Positions 1 to 9,825 are shown, counted from the first letter of the stretch. The stretch is 64,000 nt of DNA from an uncultured Bacteroidota bacterium (GCA_902587325.1 CACIKV010000003.1:55526-119525), one strand, 5' to 3'. Made by a program: numbers and translations. Notes: generated by a model from the sequence alone, not told the origin.

Positions 1-354
1 TTTTTCCCAATTTTTTTTCAAATCACGGAGTTTAAATGTTTCAGGAAAATTCTCACATACAATAGCTGGACCTTTATATGAAAACCCTAACTTTAGGCTA
101 AGTTCCAATAAAAAAGCTTTTATTCTAGATGTTATTTTTACATTTATTAATGTTTCGGGATATTTGGTTTTTATTCTAATATATTTCTCTACTCCTTCTT
201 CAGCTAAAATTAAGTGATAAATATTTTGATTAATTGACCATTTATTCTTTTTTATTCTATTATTTAATTTTTCATCAGAATATTTGGATAATCTTTCAAA
301 AAGTTTTGTCAGCTTATTATTTAATATTTCAATTTCTAAATTTATTTTGTTCAT
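1..354 (-). CDS. DinB-like family protein (partial, cut by window edge)
   Basis: The reading frame runs open from an ATG at 352-354 to the left edge, giving the first 118 residues. The pattern KWSINQNIYHLILAEEG (about residues 41-57), a four-helix protein opening with a Trp-containing helix and an H-L-I helix, resembles the DinB_2/DinB superfamily of putative metal-binding, often thiol-dependent enzymes. The start codon overlaps the stop of the upstream esterase gene by 3 bases (TCAT on the plus strand), so the two are probably co-translated. The C-terminus, which carries the last metal ligand in this superfamily, lies outside the window. The family call is by pattern only. Confidence 0.6.
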   Translation of the reverse strand, partial: MNKINLEIEILNNKLTKLFERLSKYSDEKLNNRIKKNKWSINQNIYHLILAEEGVEKYIRIKTKYPETLINVKITSRIKAFLLELSLKLGFSYKGPAIVCENFPETFKLRDLKKNWEK

Positions 355-1001
355 AATGTTTTAGAATATTCAATTAATATATTTTCAAGAACTCTGTGAT
401 CACCATCATATTCAATTAGATTGTAATTTAACCCATAGTTATCTATGGTTTTTTTAAATTTTATTCTGTATTCGATGGGAATTATGTGATCTTTTTTACC
501 AATTATAATACTCGTTTTAAATCTACCCCATTTTTCTTTGTAAGATTTTGTTAAATATTCTTCGGGAATATCAGAACCCCAAAATCCAATGGAATTAATA
601 GTAATATCTTCATTCATAATCCACCTGCAAGCCATAGGGCCTCCCTGAGAAAAACCAATAATATTGAGCTGAAAATTATTATGTCCTATTTTTTCAACTG
701 TATTTTTATAAAGAAGGTTTAAATAATTTATATTATCAATTATTTCGTCTTGTTTTTCAATTTTAGTTATCCAACTTGAACCAACTCTTTCATAATTTCT
801 ATCAAGGTAAAACCGACTTGTAGCTTCAGGCGCAATAACTACTGTTTCCTTATCAACTAAATACTGAAATTTTTTAATAAAAAATTCGGCAAGCATGCCA
901 TATCCGTGAAAAACAAACCATAAATTTTTTGTTTTATTTGAAATTAATCCTGATTGATAATACCTTGCTGTTTTAGAGATAGAAACTTTTTTTTTCTCCA
1001 T
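351..1001 (-). CDS. alpha/beta-hydrolase, phospholipase/carboxylesterase-like
   Basis: A 216-residue cytoplasmic alpha/beta-hydrolase with no signal peptide. The nucleophile elbow GFSQGG puts the catalytic Ser at 118. The Asp in GKKDHIIP (about 171) and the His in DGDHRV (about 202) complete a plausible triad, and FHGYG near residue 31 fits the oxyanion loop. The length matches the small esterase/lysophospholipase family (YpfH/EstB-like), which cleaves short acyl esters. The substrate cannot be told from sequence. It overlaps the downstream DinB-like gene by 4 bases, so the two form a small operon. Confidence 0.8.
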   Translation of the reverse strand: MEKKKVSISKTARYYQSGLISNKTKNLWFVFHGYGMLAEFFIKKFQYLVDKETVVIAPEATSRFYLDRNYERVGSSWITKIEKQDEIIDNINYLNLLYKNTVEKIGHNNFQLNIIGFSQGGPMACRWIMNEDITINSIGFWGSDIPEEYLTKSYKEKWGRFKTSIIIGKKDHIIPIEYRIKFKKTIDNYGLNYNLIEYDGDHRVLENILIEYSKTL

Positions 1002-1061
1002 TTAGAATTCTAAATATAAAAAAGAAATAGAAATTGTAATTTTAAATTTTAAATATTTACT

Positions 1062-1523
1062 ATGATAAAAGTTGAAGAGGTTAATAAAGCACAGGAATTG
1101 TGGGGCTCTGGAATCGTAAAAATTGGGGAATTAAAAAGTTCCTTTAAAGAGTGTAGAATGTATACTTTAGATTTTATTAAAAAAATGTACAACTTTGATA
1201 AAGGATCTGTTCAATTCAAACCAACTAAGGCAGCGGATTCACAGTTTAGAAATGATTTGACAGGGGCACTTTCCTATTTCATTGGATCTGATTCGAATTA
1301 TATTGAAGATGGAGGTTTTGCTATTAATCCATGGATTAAAGTTGAATTCCAAAACAATTCAATAAATATTTATGAAGATTTAGCAATTGCTATGGGAAAT
1401 TATTTTTTTACAGATTTAGATGGTGAAAAAACAAAGGTTGAATATTCTTTTGTTTATAAAAAAAATGATTTGGGAGAGCTTAAAATTATATTACATCACT
1501 CCTCTCTACCTTACTCAAAATGA
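1062..1523 (+). CDS. NTF2-like (SnoaL/CaMKII-association-like) protein
   Basis: A 153-residue soluble protein with a long N-terminal helix, a YNFDKGSVQFKPT segment, a central GALSYFIG motif and a C-terminal strand ending in ILHHSSLPY. I recognise this pattern from a widespread bacterial family of about 150 residues with a cone-shaped NTF2-like fold. Family members are sometimes mislabelled phosphoribosyl-AMP cyclohydrolase, but the HisI zinc and substrate motifs are not visible here. The gene is divergent from the esterase gene and converges on the M23 gene. Its biochemical role is unknown. Confidence 0.6.
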   Translation: MIKVEEVNKAQELWGSGIVKIGELKSSFKECRMYTLDFIKKMYNFDKGSVQFKPTKAADSQFRNDLTGALSYFIGSDSNYIEDGGFAINPWIKVEFQNNSINIYEDLAIAMGNYFFTDLDGEKTKVEYSFVYKKNDLGELKIILHHSSLPYSK

Positions 1524-1548
1524 AAAAATAAGTTTTTTTAATTAAAAA

Positions 1549-2208
1549 TTACCATTTAAATAGAGAATTAGGATTAGGAAAATATTCTTCAACTATTGGG
1601 AGAAGTTTCTCTGAAATATACCCCCATTCTGAATATCCTTCATACATGGCTTTTTGAGTTATTATCTGTAAATGTAGATGACAAAACCATCCACCACTAT
1701 CACTTTCTTTCCCAATTTTACCTAGCTCTTGTCCTGCTACTAATTCTTGTCCTAATTGTACTTTATGGGGTGTTTTAAGATGCCCATATAATGAATAAAA
1801 TATTTCATTTTTTATTTTATGTTTTAGTACTAAATAACCACCATAATTTCCTTTTTGAGTTTCCTTGCCAAGTTTGTGAACGTAACCGTCTAAAGGGCAA
1901 AATACTACTGAGTTATAGGGAACTATAATGTCCAATCCAAGATGATAAATTCTTTTTTCATTAATTATATTAATGGATCCTCTTAGGATATTTTCTCTTT
2001 CCTCTAGATATTTTCCAATCCCCCATTTTTTTCCTGAATGTTTTAATTCATTAAAAATATCGTCGTTAAATTCTTGAAAATTATTAAGATTATAATCAAG
2101 AGTTTTAAGATTTTTAGATGAAAAATCAAAAACATGTGGCTGTCCTTTTAGCAAGTCACCAAAAAGGGGATAAATATCACCTTCTTTTATTAGATGTTTA
2201 AAATTCAT
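1549..2208 (-). CDS. M23 family peptidase-like protein
   Basis: A LytM/M23 zinc metallopeptidase-like domain. HLGLD (His89, Asp93 counted from the start chosen here) and HLH (His177/His179) match the metal ligands HxxxD and HxH, and YGHL lies between them. It probably cuts peptide cross-links or a related substrate. No signal peptide is visible, so a periplasmic role is not certain. An upstream ATG at 2226 is possible, but it lies inside the hairpin and T-run of the terminator of the preceding gene, so the internal ATG at 2208 (MNFKHLIKEG) is preferred. Confidence 0.75.
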   Translation of the reverse strand: MNFKHLIKEGDIYPLFGDLLKGQPHVFDFSSKNLKTLDYNLNNFQEFNDDIFNELKHSGKKWGIGKYLEERENILRGSINIINEKRIYHLGLDIIVPYNSVVFCPLDGYVHKLGKETQKGNYGGYLVLKHKIKNEIFYSLYGHLKTPHKVQLGQELVAGQELGKIGKESDSGGWFCHLHLQIITQKAMYEGYSEWGYISEKLLPIVEEYFPNPNSLFKW

Positions 2209-2211
2209 TTT

Positions 2212-2240
2212 AAAAAAAAAGCTCATATTTCTATGAGCTT
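2212..2240 (-). terminator. Rho-independent terminator after the NTF2-like lipoprotein gene
   Basis: Read on the minus strand, AAGCTCATA and TATGAGCTT form a 9-bp stem around a 4-base loop, followed directly by a run of nine T. It lies 22 bases after the stop codon of the 2262-2771 gene and ends just before the M23 gene. Confidence 0.8.
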
Positions 2241-2261
2241 AATTTTATGATAATTAGAGAT

Positions 2262-2771
2262 TTATTTAACAGGGTCTGCTTTGGCCGAGATCCAATTAAT
2301 TAATTTTCCATTTTCAATTTGATACCACTCAATCCAAACCTCATCTCTTGGTGAAGTAAATTGTGCGCTGACCCATTCACCTCTTTCATTAGGAGCTCCT
2401 TCTTCAGTTGCTGTTGGTTTAGCAGTAAAGGCATAGTTAATAACCCAAGCCCATTCTTCACCGTTTGCTAAAGATTCTTGATAATCGCTTTCTACTTTAG
2501 CGATAAATTCATCACCATTAGTTGCAAATGTTCCGTCTTCAAATCTGAGTGTGGCTTCGTCAGCAATTAAACTTTTAAGTGTTTCATAATCTCTACTTTG
2601 CCATGATTCATCAATACTTTTAAATATTTCAATTGTTTCATCTGAACCTAACATTACCGACTGATCAGATCCTGTAATGAATCCACTTGTAGCTTTTTCG
2701 CATTCACAAGGAGCAGTTTGACATGCAGATATTAAAAATAATCCTGCAATTGTGTATAATAATTTTTTCAT
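2262..2771 (-). CDS. NTF2/SnoaL-like lipoprotein
   Basis: A 169-residue lipoprotein. The signal peptide ends in LISAC, so the lipidated Cys is residue 17. The mature part begins with a short Ser/Gly linker and then a SnoaL-like domain: IFKSIDESWQSRDYETLKSL, then ADEATLRFEDGT, and a C-terminal strand IENGKLINW. Such proteins are small cone-fold lipoproteins of unknown substrate that are common in marine flavobacteria. A second lipoprotein of the same design is at 60400-60915 in this window. The gene has its own terminator downstream. Confidence 0.7.
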   Translation of the reverse strand: MKKLLYTIAGLFLISACQTAPCECEKATSGFITGSDQSVMLGSDETIEIFKSIDESWQSRDYETLKSLIADEATLRFEDGTFATNGDEFIAKVESDYQESLANGEEWAWVINYAFTAKPTATEEGAPNERGEWVSAQFTSPRDEVWIEWYQIENGKLINWISAKADPVK

Positions 2772-2799
2772 AATAATTTTTTTTCAAATTTAATAAACC

Positions 2800-3876
2800 T
2801 TAAACCTTAATAAAAATTTTTCTTTTATATAGTTGATAGATTAAAAAATAAATAATAAGAGTATAGAATATTGCCCAATCTAAAGACACAAATTTTGGAG
2901 ATAGACCAAGTCCAATTCCAGTATCCATCCAAAATTTTTGAAAACCAATTCCATTAATCACAGGAAATTGAAAAAGCCTCCAAACAATCCCATGCAAAAC
3001 ATACGCAGTTATTGCATTAGAGCCGAAGACTAATCCAAATTTTATATTATTGGTATATTTTTTTTCATCAATTATCCACATGGAAATTGCTAAAATTATC
3101 ATTGCTAGCCCTGAGCTGTAAAGAACATAGGAACTAGTCCATATATGTTTATTGATTGGAAATATATAATCCCAAAAAGACCCAATGACTAAAATAATTG
3201 CTCCCCAGATGAAAAGCTTAATTATTTTATCTTTTAAAGAATTAGATTGATCTAAAATTATTCTGCCAGAAAGCATTCCACTAATCCCTGTTGCTATTGC
3301 TGGTATTGTACTGTAAATCCCTTCAGGATCCCATGTTTTTTCATATAATCTCCCTGGAACAATAAAGCTATCTATCCATGCAGCAAAGTTATTTCCAGGC
3401 TCAAGTGTTCCTGCAATATTTCCATTGAATGTAAAGAACATCATACTAATCCAGTAAAAAATTAAAAGACCAATACCAATTTTTAATTGATTTCTAAAGC
3501 TGCTGTTAAGATAAATCAGAGCACAGATTAAATATACAATTGCAATTCTTTGCAATACACCTACAACTCTTAGATTTTCAAAATCAAATTTTGGAAAAAA
3601 AGCTAAAAAAATACCCAACAAAAATATTATAGCAGATCTTTTAAATATTTTGATATATAAGTTTGAAGACTTTTTTCTTTTTGAAAGTGAGAGTGAAATT
3701 GAAACACCTACAATAAATAGAAAAAAGGGAAAAACTAAGTCCGTTGGTGTTGCACCATTCCATTCCGCATGTCTAAGTGGAGCATAAACATATGACCAGC
3801 TTCCAGGATCATTAACTATTATCATTGCAGCAATTGTTAATCCTCGAAAAAAATCTAATGATAATAACCTTTTCAT
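2800..3876 (-). CDS. DUF5009/DUF1624 membrane acyltransferase-like protein (HGSNAT-like)
   Basis: A 358-residue inner-membrane protein with about ten hydrophobic helices. The N-terminus SLDFFRGLTIAAMIIVNDPG, then LRHAEWNGATPTDLVFPFFL, is the signature of the family related to human heparan-alpha-glucosaminide N-acetyltransferase, in which the conserved His and Asp lie in this first loop. It probably transfers an acyl group onto a sugar across the membrane. The substrate is unknown. The gene begins inside the last codons of the PBP1A gene (4-base overlap), so it may be read with the cell-wall genes. Confidence 0.8.
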   Translation of the reverse strand: MKRLLSLDFFRGLTIAAMIIVNDPGSWSYVYAPLRHAEWNGATPTDLVFPFFLFIVGVSISLSLSKRKKSSNLYIKIFKRSAIIFLLGIFLAFFPKFDFENLRVVGVLQRIAIVYLICALIYLNSSFRNQLKIGIGLLIFYWISMMFFTFNGNIAGTLEPGNNFAAWIDSFIVPGRLYEKTWDPEGIYSTIPAIATGISGMLSGRIILDQSNSLKDKIIKLFIWGAIILVIGSFWDYIFPINKHIWTSSYVLYSSGLAMIILAISMWIIDEKKYTNNIKFGLVFGSNAITAYVLHGIVWRLFQFPVINGIGFQKFWMDTGIGLGLSPKFVSLDWAIFYTLIIYFLIYQLYKRKIFIKV

Positions 3877-6173
3877 TTTCCTATCCCCAAAAGATCATTT
3901 ATATCATTCTCATCACTTTCAGATTCATCGGGTAAAATTTTTGAACAATCTAATTCAATTGAAAGGGTTTCAGGCTCTTCAAAATCTTCCTTTGAAACTT
4001 GTAATTCTTCATCTTCGTAACATTTATTCATAAATAGCCCCCAAATGGGTAAAGACATCGTTGCCCCCTGACCGTACGCAATTTCTTTAAAGTGGACTGA
4101 CCTGTCTTCACCTCCAACCCACACACCTGTCACTAGGTTTGGAACCATGCCAATAAACCATCCATCGCTTTGATTTTGAGTAGTACCTGTTTTACCTGCA
4201 ATTGCATTTTGAAATTTGTATGGATAGCCTGTTACTACATTTTTATATACATAGTTTCTTTCATCTTCAGGAATATCATGACGTAGCCTAGCTCCAGAAC
4301 CAAATTTTGTTACTCCTTCTAACAGTTTTAGTGTTACGTAAGAGGATTCCTCACTTAAAACATCCTTGGTTTCTGGTTTAGATTGAAAAATAATTGTACC
4401 ATTTTTATCTTCAATTTTAGTAACCATTATCGGTTTAACATAAATTCCTTTGTTGGCAAAAGCGCCGTAAGCACCAACCATTTCATAAACACTTAAATCA
4501 GGAGTACCTAATGCTATCGCTGGTACGTCTGGAATTCTTGAACTGACGCCTAAATTTCTAGCTAAATCAGCGACTGGTTTTGGGCCAACTTTATCAATCA
4601 ATTGAGCACTAATTGTATTTTTTGAATTTGCTAAAGCATTGCTCAATGTTCTCATGCCTCCATATTTATCACTAGAGTTAGTTGGGCACCAAGGTTCAGG
4701 ATTTCCATATTTATATGGTTCAATACAATGAATTAGATCTGGGAGCATGTCACATGGAGAAAGTTTTAATTGATCAATAGCAGTAGCATATAAAAAAGGT
4801 TTAAATGTAGAACCAATTTGTCTTTTACTTAGCATTACGTGATCATATTGAAAATTTCTGTAATTAATTCCACCTACCCATGCTTTAACATGTCCATTTT
4901 TTGGATTCATAGACATCATACCAGCTCTCAAAAAATGTTTATAATAACGAATTGAGTCCATAGGGGACATCAAAGTATCGATATCTCCTTCCCATGAAAA
5001 TATACTCATGTTAGTTGGGATATTAAAAGACTCTTCAATTTCATCATTTGTTTTTCCGCTTAATTTTGATTTTCTCCACCTTTCAGATCTTCTCATAGCT
5101 CTTTTCATTATTATTTCTTCTTCATCTTCATCTAAATCACTAAATGGTGCAGAGCTAACCGTATCATTTTGTATAAAAAATTCTTTTTGTAAGTTTTTCA
5201 TGTGTTCAATAACTGATTCCTCAGCATATTGTTGCATTTTAGAGTTAATTGTTGTGTAAATTTTTAAACCGTCTACATACAGATTATAACTAGATCCATC
5301 TTTTTTAAAGTTATTGTTAGTCCAATTTTTCATAAAACCTCTCAAATAGGATCTAAAATATGTTGCTAATCCTCTCCTATGTGATTGCGGAGTATAATTT
5401 AGTTCTAGTGGAATTTTTTGTAAAGAGTCTTTTTGTTTTTCACTTAGGTAATTATTTTTCGCCATCTGCATTAAAACTAAGTCTCTCCTTTTTTTTGTTA
5501 TCTCAGGTCTCTTTATTGGGTCATACAGTGATGAGTTTTGAAGCATACCAATTAGCATTGCGGATTCTTCAGTTTTCAAATTGATAGGATCTTTAGAAAA
5601 ATAAATATTTGAAGCTGATTTAATGCCATCACCATAATATCCAAAGTCATATATATTTAAATACATAGTAATTATTTCTTCTTTGGTATATTGTTTTTCA
5701 AGTTCAATTGCAATAACCCATTCTTTAATTTTTTGACCAACTGCTTGAATAATATTTCTTGAACGCACACCAACAAAAAGCTGTCTTGCAAGTTGTTGTG
5801 AAATTGTACTAGCTCCTCCTCTTGTATTTAAAAAAATAATAGCTCTTAAAGTTGCTTTTAAATCAATTCCAGGATGACTATAAAATCTCTCATCCTCAGT
5901 GGCAATTAATGCATCTACCGTTTCTTGATTAATTTCATCATAATTTACTGGTGTTCTATTATCATTAAAATAGTATTTTCCTAATATTTGGTTATCGGAT
6001 GAAATTATCTCTGAAGCAAAATTTGTTTTAGGGTTTTCAAGTTGTCTAAAATCAGGCATTTCACCAAACTTACCTATTGAAGCCAAATAAAAAACCGAGT
6101 ACATGGCAATTATCCCACACAAAAAAATAAACCAAAAAATGAATATTTGAAATTTATATTTTTTCATTTTCAA
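3873..6173 (-). CDS. mrcA: class A penicillin-binding protein 1A (bifunctional peptidoglycan synthase)
   Basis: A 766-residue bifunctional enzyme that polymerises and cross-links peptidoglycan at the inner membrane. It has one N-terminal membrane helix (about 8-30), then a GT51 domain with ATEDERFYSHPGID (about 91-104) and STISQQLARQL (about 122-132). The transpeptidase domain holds GSTFKPF (catalytic Ser455, Lys458), SKN (517-519) and KTGTT (661-665). The C-terminus is acidic. It overlaps gldH upstream by 20 bases and the DUF5009 gene downstream by 4, in the order ricT-gldH-PBP1A that I know from flavobacterial genomes. Confidence 0.95.
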   Translation of the reverse strand: MKMKKYKFQIFIFWFIFLCGIIAMYSVFYLASIGKFGEMPDFRQLENPKTNFASEIISSDNQILGKYYFNDNRTPVNYDEINQETVDALIATEDERFYSHPGIDLKATLRAIIFLNTRGGASTISQQLARQLFVGVRSRNIIQAVGQKIKEWVIAIELEKQYTKEEIITMYLNIYDFGYYGDGIKSASNIYFSKDPINLKTEESAMLIGMLQNSSLYDPIKRPEITKKRRDLVLMQMAKNNYLSEKQKDSLQKIPLELNYTPQSHRRGLATYFRSYLRGFMKNWTNNNFKKDGSSYNLYVDGLKIYTTINSKMQQYAEESVIEHMKNLQKEFFIQNDTVSSAPFSDLDEDEEEIIMKRAMRRSERWRKSKLSGKTNDEIEESFNIPTNMSIFSWEGDIDTLMSPMDSIRYYKHFLRAGMMSMNPKNGHVKAWVGGINYRNFQYDHVMLSKRQIGSTFKPFLYATAIDQLKLSPCDMLPDLIHCIEPYKYGNPEPWCPTNSSDKYGGMRTLSNALANSKNTISAQLIDKVGPKPVADLARNLGVSSRIPDVPAIALGTPDLSVYEMVGAYGAFANKGIYVKPIMVTKIEDKNGTIIFQSKPETKDVLSEESSYVTLKLLEGVTKFGSGARLRHDIPEDERNYVYKNVVTGYPYKFQNAIAGKTGTTQNQSDGWFIGMVPNLVTGVWVGGEDRSVHFKEIAYGQGATMSLPIWGLFMNKCYEDEELQVSKEDFEEPETLSIELDCSKILPDESESDENDINDLLGIGK

Positions 6174-6633
6174 AATTTTCTACTAGCAAACCTACGCTTA
6201 ATATTCCAGCTAATTTTTCTTCAGCTTTTTTATTGTTTATAAACCTAGTTGCATGTTTAAATTCAACTTTTACATTACTATCATTTAGTATAATGTTTTC
6301 AGCAATAGAAAAAATATGATTATTCAATGATAAGCTATTTTTACTAAAAACATCTTTTTCTTCTTTGTTTAAATATAGATCAAGAGTATCTGAGATTATT
6401 TTCTCATGATTTATAATTTTATAAACAACAAATATATTTGAAAAAGGATATGATTTATCTACTCTTAAAAGAAGTGAAATATTAACAGCTTCATTTGGTG
6501 CATTAAAATCAAATTCTATTGAATTTTTATGTTGCCATCCATCAGGTGTATCCTTGAATGAGAGAAATATATTTTCTGAACTGCAACCAAAAAATAATAG
6601 TAATAAAAATAATTTATATGAAAGCTTTTTCAT
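6154..6633 (-). CDS. gldH: gliding motility lipoprotein GldH
   Basis: A 159-residue lipoprotein. The signal peptide ends in LLFFGC, with the lipidated Cys at 17. The mature region (LSFKDTPDGWQHKNSIEF, later LLRVDKSYPFSNIFV) is the pattern of GldH, a lipoprotein needed for gliding in Flavobacterium and Cytophaga. It sits between ricT and the PBP1A gene, a conserved position, and overlaps both by about 20 bases. It suggests that the host glides, although other gld/spr genes are outside the window. Confidence 0.85.
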   Translation of the reverse strand: MKKLSYKLFLLLLFFGCSSENIFLSFKDTPDGWQHKNSIEFDFNAPNEAVNISLLLRVDKSYPFSNIFVVYKIINHEKIISDTLDLYLNKEEKDVFSKNSLSLNNHIFSIAENIILNDSNVKVEFKHATRFINNKKAEEKLAGILSVGLLVENFENEKI

Positions 6634-7663
6634 TAATATTTTCTCTAATTATTGAATATTCCTGCAAATTTGCAATTGTATTTCCTTTTAAGTTAATATC
6701 TATTATTTTTTTAACATCCTCAACTTTGATTTCAAACCAATCAATGCTATCATTTTTATATGAAAACCACATGGTTTTTTTAAAAATATCAAGTTTTTGA
6801 CAAATAGCGATTCCTTTGTCAGTCATTAATTTGGTTTTTGACTTTGGAAAATCTTGTAAAGCCTCCTGATATTGATCAAGTTCGAAATTTAAACAACATT
6901 TTAGTTTTCCACATTGGCCAGCAATTTTTTGGGGATTCAAAGAAAGTTGTTGGTATCTAGCAGCAGAAGTGGTAACAACTCTAAAGTCAGTAAGCCAAGT
7001 TGAACAGCAAAGTTCTCTTCCACAAGACCCTATACCACCAAGTCTTCCCGCCTCCTCTCTCAATCCAATTTGTTTCATCTCAACTTTTGTACGAAACTCA
7101 TGAGCAAATTCTAAAATCAATTTTCTAAAATCAACTCTTTCTTTAGCAGTATAGAAAAAAATTGCTTTTTTACCATCTGCTTGAAATTCAACATCTGAGA
7201 TTTTCATTTTAAGGCCTAGTTTTAAAGCAATATTTCTTGATTTGGACATTACCTCTTCCTCTTTATCCCTATTTTTAATCCATAGATCAATATCATCTTG
7301 ATTGGCTTTTCTAATAATTTTTAAGATTTCTTTTTCTTTTGGATTAAACTTCCTCTTCTTCATCTGAACTGAAATTAATCCACCTTTTAAAGTTACATGG
7401 CCCAAATCAAATCCAACGCTAGATTCTACAACAACTGGATCTCCAATATTTATACTATTTTCATTATTATTCTCGTAAAATTTTTTTCTTCCATTTTTAA
7501 ATCTAACTTCAAAATAATTTGATTCAGAGTTTTTTGAAATTGGTTTTAGATTTGAGAGCCAATTGAAAACGTTCAGTTTATTACAGCCGTCTGTTCCACA
7601 GACTCCATTATTTTTACATCCATTTGGATTACTTGTTTTAGTTTTACAAGTCTTACAATTCAT
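6614..7663 (-). CDS. ricT: PSP1-domain protein RicT
   Basis: A 349-residue cytoplasmic protein with a PSP1 domain. The Cys-rich motifs SCGRELCC and GQCGKLKCC are typical of RicT (YaaT), which in Bacillus forms an iron-sulfur complex with RicA and RicF that affects RNA maturation. This protein also has an extra Cys-rich N-terminus (CKTCKT, GCKNNGVCGTDGC) of about 27 residues, common in Bacteroidota members but not in Bacillus. Its exact role in Bacteroidota is not established. It is first in the ricT-gldH-mrcA operon. Confidence 0.85.
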   Translation of the reverse strand: MNCKTCKTKTSNPNGCKNNGVCGTDGCNKLNVFNWLSNLKPISKNSESNYFEVRFKNGRKKFYENNNENSINIGDPVVVESSVGFDLGHVTLKGGLISVQMKKRKFNPKEKEILKIIRKANQDDIDLWIKNRDKEEEVMSKSRNIALKLGLKMKISDVEFQADGKKAIFFYTAKERVDFRKLILEFAHEFRTKVEMKQIGLREEAGRLGGIGSCGRELCCSTWLTDFRVVTTSAARYQQLSLNPQKIAGQCGKLKCCLNFELDQYQEALQDFPKSKTKLMTDKGIAICQKLDIFKKTMWFSYKNDSIDWFEIKVEDVKKIIDINLKGNTIANLQEYSIIRENINEKAFI

Positions 7664-7680
7664 GTTATGCTATATTAAAC

Positions 7681-8709
7681 TTAATTAATAGTAGTCTTTT
7701 TAAATCTACCTTTTTTAAAAATTTTATTACTATTTTTTTTCCCCTGTCTAAATTCTCTTTGTTTTTCAATAGGCATGGAATAAATTTCATTACATTTTTT
7801 GCTACAACATCCATCATATTTTTTTTTACAATTCTCACATTGAATAAACAGTAAATGACATGCTTCATTATTACAATTTGTATGTTCATCACATTTTTCT
7901 CCACATTGGTGACAATTTGAAATAATATCATTTGAAATTCTCTCACCTAATCTATTATCAAAAACAAAGTTTTTACCTATAAACTTATTTTCAATTTTAT
8001 TTTCTTTTACTTGTCTTGCATATTCAATTATACCACCATTTAATTGATATACATTTTTAAATCCATTATTTAGTAAATATGCACTAGCTTTTTCACATCG
8101 TATTCCTCCAGTACAATACATTAAAATTTTTCTATTTTTTTTATAGCTTTCATATTTATTTTTAATTAATGGAAGGGATTCCCTAAATGTATCAACATCA
8201 GGCAAGTTTGCTCCTTTAAAATGACCTACTTCACTTTCATAGTGGTTTCTCATATCAATAGTTATGGTATTCTTATCTTCTAATAGCTCATTAAATTCTT
8301 TAGCATTTACATGTTTACCATGAACATCTAAGTCATAATCATTAAGATTTAATCCATCAGCGACTATTTTTTCTTTAATTTTTATTTTCAACTTTAAAAA
8401 AGCTTCATTGCTGTGTTTAATTGCAATATTTAATCTAACTCCATTTAAAAATGAAATACTATCAATTAAATTTTTAAATTCAATTAATTTACTGCCAGGG
8501 ACTGAAAGTTGTGCATTAATCCCCTCACTCGCAATATAAATTCTCCCAAGAACATTAAGTCTTTCAAAGTGGACAAACAGAAAATTTCTAAAAATAAAGG
8601 TGTTTTTAATTTTGGAATATTTATAAAATGAAAGGGTAAGTCTTTTTTCACCAGCTTTATTAATCAGATCAAGCCTTTCTTTTTTGCTAAGCTTGTTATA
8701 TAACTGCAT
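7681..8709 (-). CDS. trhO: tRNA uridine(34) hydroxylase TrhO (rhodanese-like)
   Basis: A 342-residue cytoplasmic enzyme of the UPF0176/TrhO (YceA) family, which hydroxylates uridine 34 of tRNAs as the first step to 5-(carboxy)methoxyuridine. The N-terminal domain contains GRIYIASEGINAQLS. The rhodanese domain carries the loop MYCTGGIRCEKA with the active Cys at 199. A C-terminal Cys-rich extension (about 260-310, CHQCGEKCDEH and CCSKKC) looks like a zinc-binding module. It lies upstream of ricT in the same direction, 17 bases away. Confidence 0.9.
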   Translation of the reverse strand: MQLYNKLSKKERLDLINKAGEKRLTLSFYKYSKIKNTFIFRNFLFVHFERLNVLGRIYIASEGINAQLSVPGSKLIEFKNLIDSISFLNGVRLNIAIKHSNEAFLKLKIKIKEKIVADGLNLNDYDLDVHGKHVNAKEFNELLEDKNTITIDMRNHYESEVGHFKGANLPDVDTFRESLPLIKNKYESYKKNRKILMYCTGGIRCEKASAYLLNNGFKNVYQLNGGIIEYARQVKENKIENKFIGKNFVFDNRLGERISNDIISNCHQCGEKCDEHTNCNNEACHLLFIQCENCKKKYDGCCSKKCNEIYSMPIEKQREFRQGKKNSNKIFKKGRFKKTTIN

Positions 8710-8817
8710 TTTTAAATTATTTTACCAAAATTTAATACAAATGTAAGTTATTTATATTATCACTTTTTCTAAATAAAATTGTATTTTTATTAATGTCAAA
8801 TTTTTAAAATTCCTTAT

Positions 8818-9825
8818 ATGAGCTCAGAAAAAGATTCTAAATTAAAAGCCCTGCAACTTACATTAGATAGATTGGATAAAACATACGGAAAAGGTACTGT
8901 TATGAAGATGGGAGACTCTGTTCATGAGGATATTGAATTTATTCCTACTGGATCAATTGGATTAGATTATTCACTTGGAATTGGTGGATATCCGAGAGGT
9001 AGAGTAGTTGAAATTTATGGACCTGAATCTTCTGGTAAGACAACTTTAACTTTACATGCAATTGCTGAGTGTCAAAAAATTGGCGGAATTGCTGCCTTCA
9101 TCGATGCTGAACATGCATTTGACCGATTTTATGCTCAAAATTTAGGAGTTAACATTGATGAATTAATTATATCTCAACCTGATCATGGTGAACAAGCTTT
9201 AGAAATAGCTGATAATTTGATTAGATCTGGTGCTATTGATGTAATTGTGATCGATTCCGTTGCTGCACTAACTCCTAAAAGTGAAATTGAGGGTGAAATG
9301 GGAGATTCAAAAATGGGATTACATGCTAGACTTATGTCACAAGCTTTAAGAAAACTAACTTCAACCATTAGTAAAACAAATTGTACTGTATTTTTTATAA
9401 ATCAATTAAGAGAAAAAATTGGAGTAATGTTTGGCAATCCTGAAACAACTACTGGAGGTAATGCTCTTAAATTTTATGCTTCTGTTAGATTAGACATAAG
9501 AAGATCAACTCAGCTAAAGGATTCATCAGGAAATGCACAAGGGAATAAGACTAGAGTCAAAGTCGTAAAAAATAAAGTTGCTCCACCATTCAGGGTATGT
9601 GAGTTTGATATAATGTATGGTGAAGGGATTTCCAAAATTGGCGAAATACTTGATATAGGTACAAATGCAGGAATAATTGATAAGAGTGGATCCTGGTTTA
9701 GCTATGGTGAAACTAAACTTGGCCAAGGTAGAGATTCTGTCAAAAATTTACTCAAAGATAATCCAGAGCTTTGTGAAGAGTTAGAAAAGAAAATTTCAGA
9801 AGTTCTTAATTCTGAGAAGAGTTAG
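8818..9825 (+). CDS. recA: recombinase RecA
   Basis: A 335-residue RecA, the ATP-dependent strand-exchange protein of homologous recombination and SOS induction. Walker A is GPESSGKTT (68-76). [21 protein letters not shown] is the DNA-binding loop L2 region, and [14 protein letters not shown] lies before it. The length is slightly shorter than E. coli RecA because the acidic C-terminal tail is reduced. It is divergent from trhO, and the 108-base gap between them should hold both promoters. The end overlaps the convergent plsC gene by 20 bases. Confidence 0.97.
   Translation: MSSEKDSKLKALQLTLDRLDKTYGKGTVMKMGDSVHEDIEFIPTGSIGLDYSLGIGGYPRGRVVEIYGPESSGKTTLTLHAIAECQKIGGIAAFIDAEHAFDRFYAQNLGVNIDELIISQPDHGEQALEIADNLIRSGAIDVIVIDSVAALTPKSEIEGEMGDSKMGLHARLMSQALRKLTSTISKTNCTVFFINQLREKIGVMFGNPETTTGGNALKFYASVRLDIRRSTQLKDSSGNAQGNKTRVKVVKNKVAPPFRVCEFDIMYGEGISKIGEILDIGTNAGIIDKSGSWFSYGETKLGQGRDSVKNLLKDNPELCEELEKKISEVLNSEKS

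Noticed and set aside
1062..1523. Phosphoribosyl-AMP cyclohydrolase (hisI)
   Set aside because: Similar proteins carry this label, but the zinc-binding Cys motifs of HisI are absent and the pattern fits an NTF2-like fold.
5008..5259. 83-residue plus-strand ORF (also 5360-5584, 6558-6800, 9183-9368, 40983-41174 and others)
   Set aside because: All are antisense or shifted images of clear genes, with atypical composition and no motif.
7665..7946. 93-residue ORF on the minus strand
   Set aside because: It lies within the trhO gene in another frame, and its Cys/Met-rich sequence is a frame-shift image of the TrhO C-terminus.
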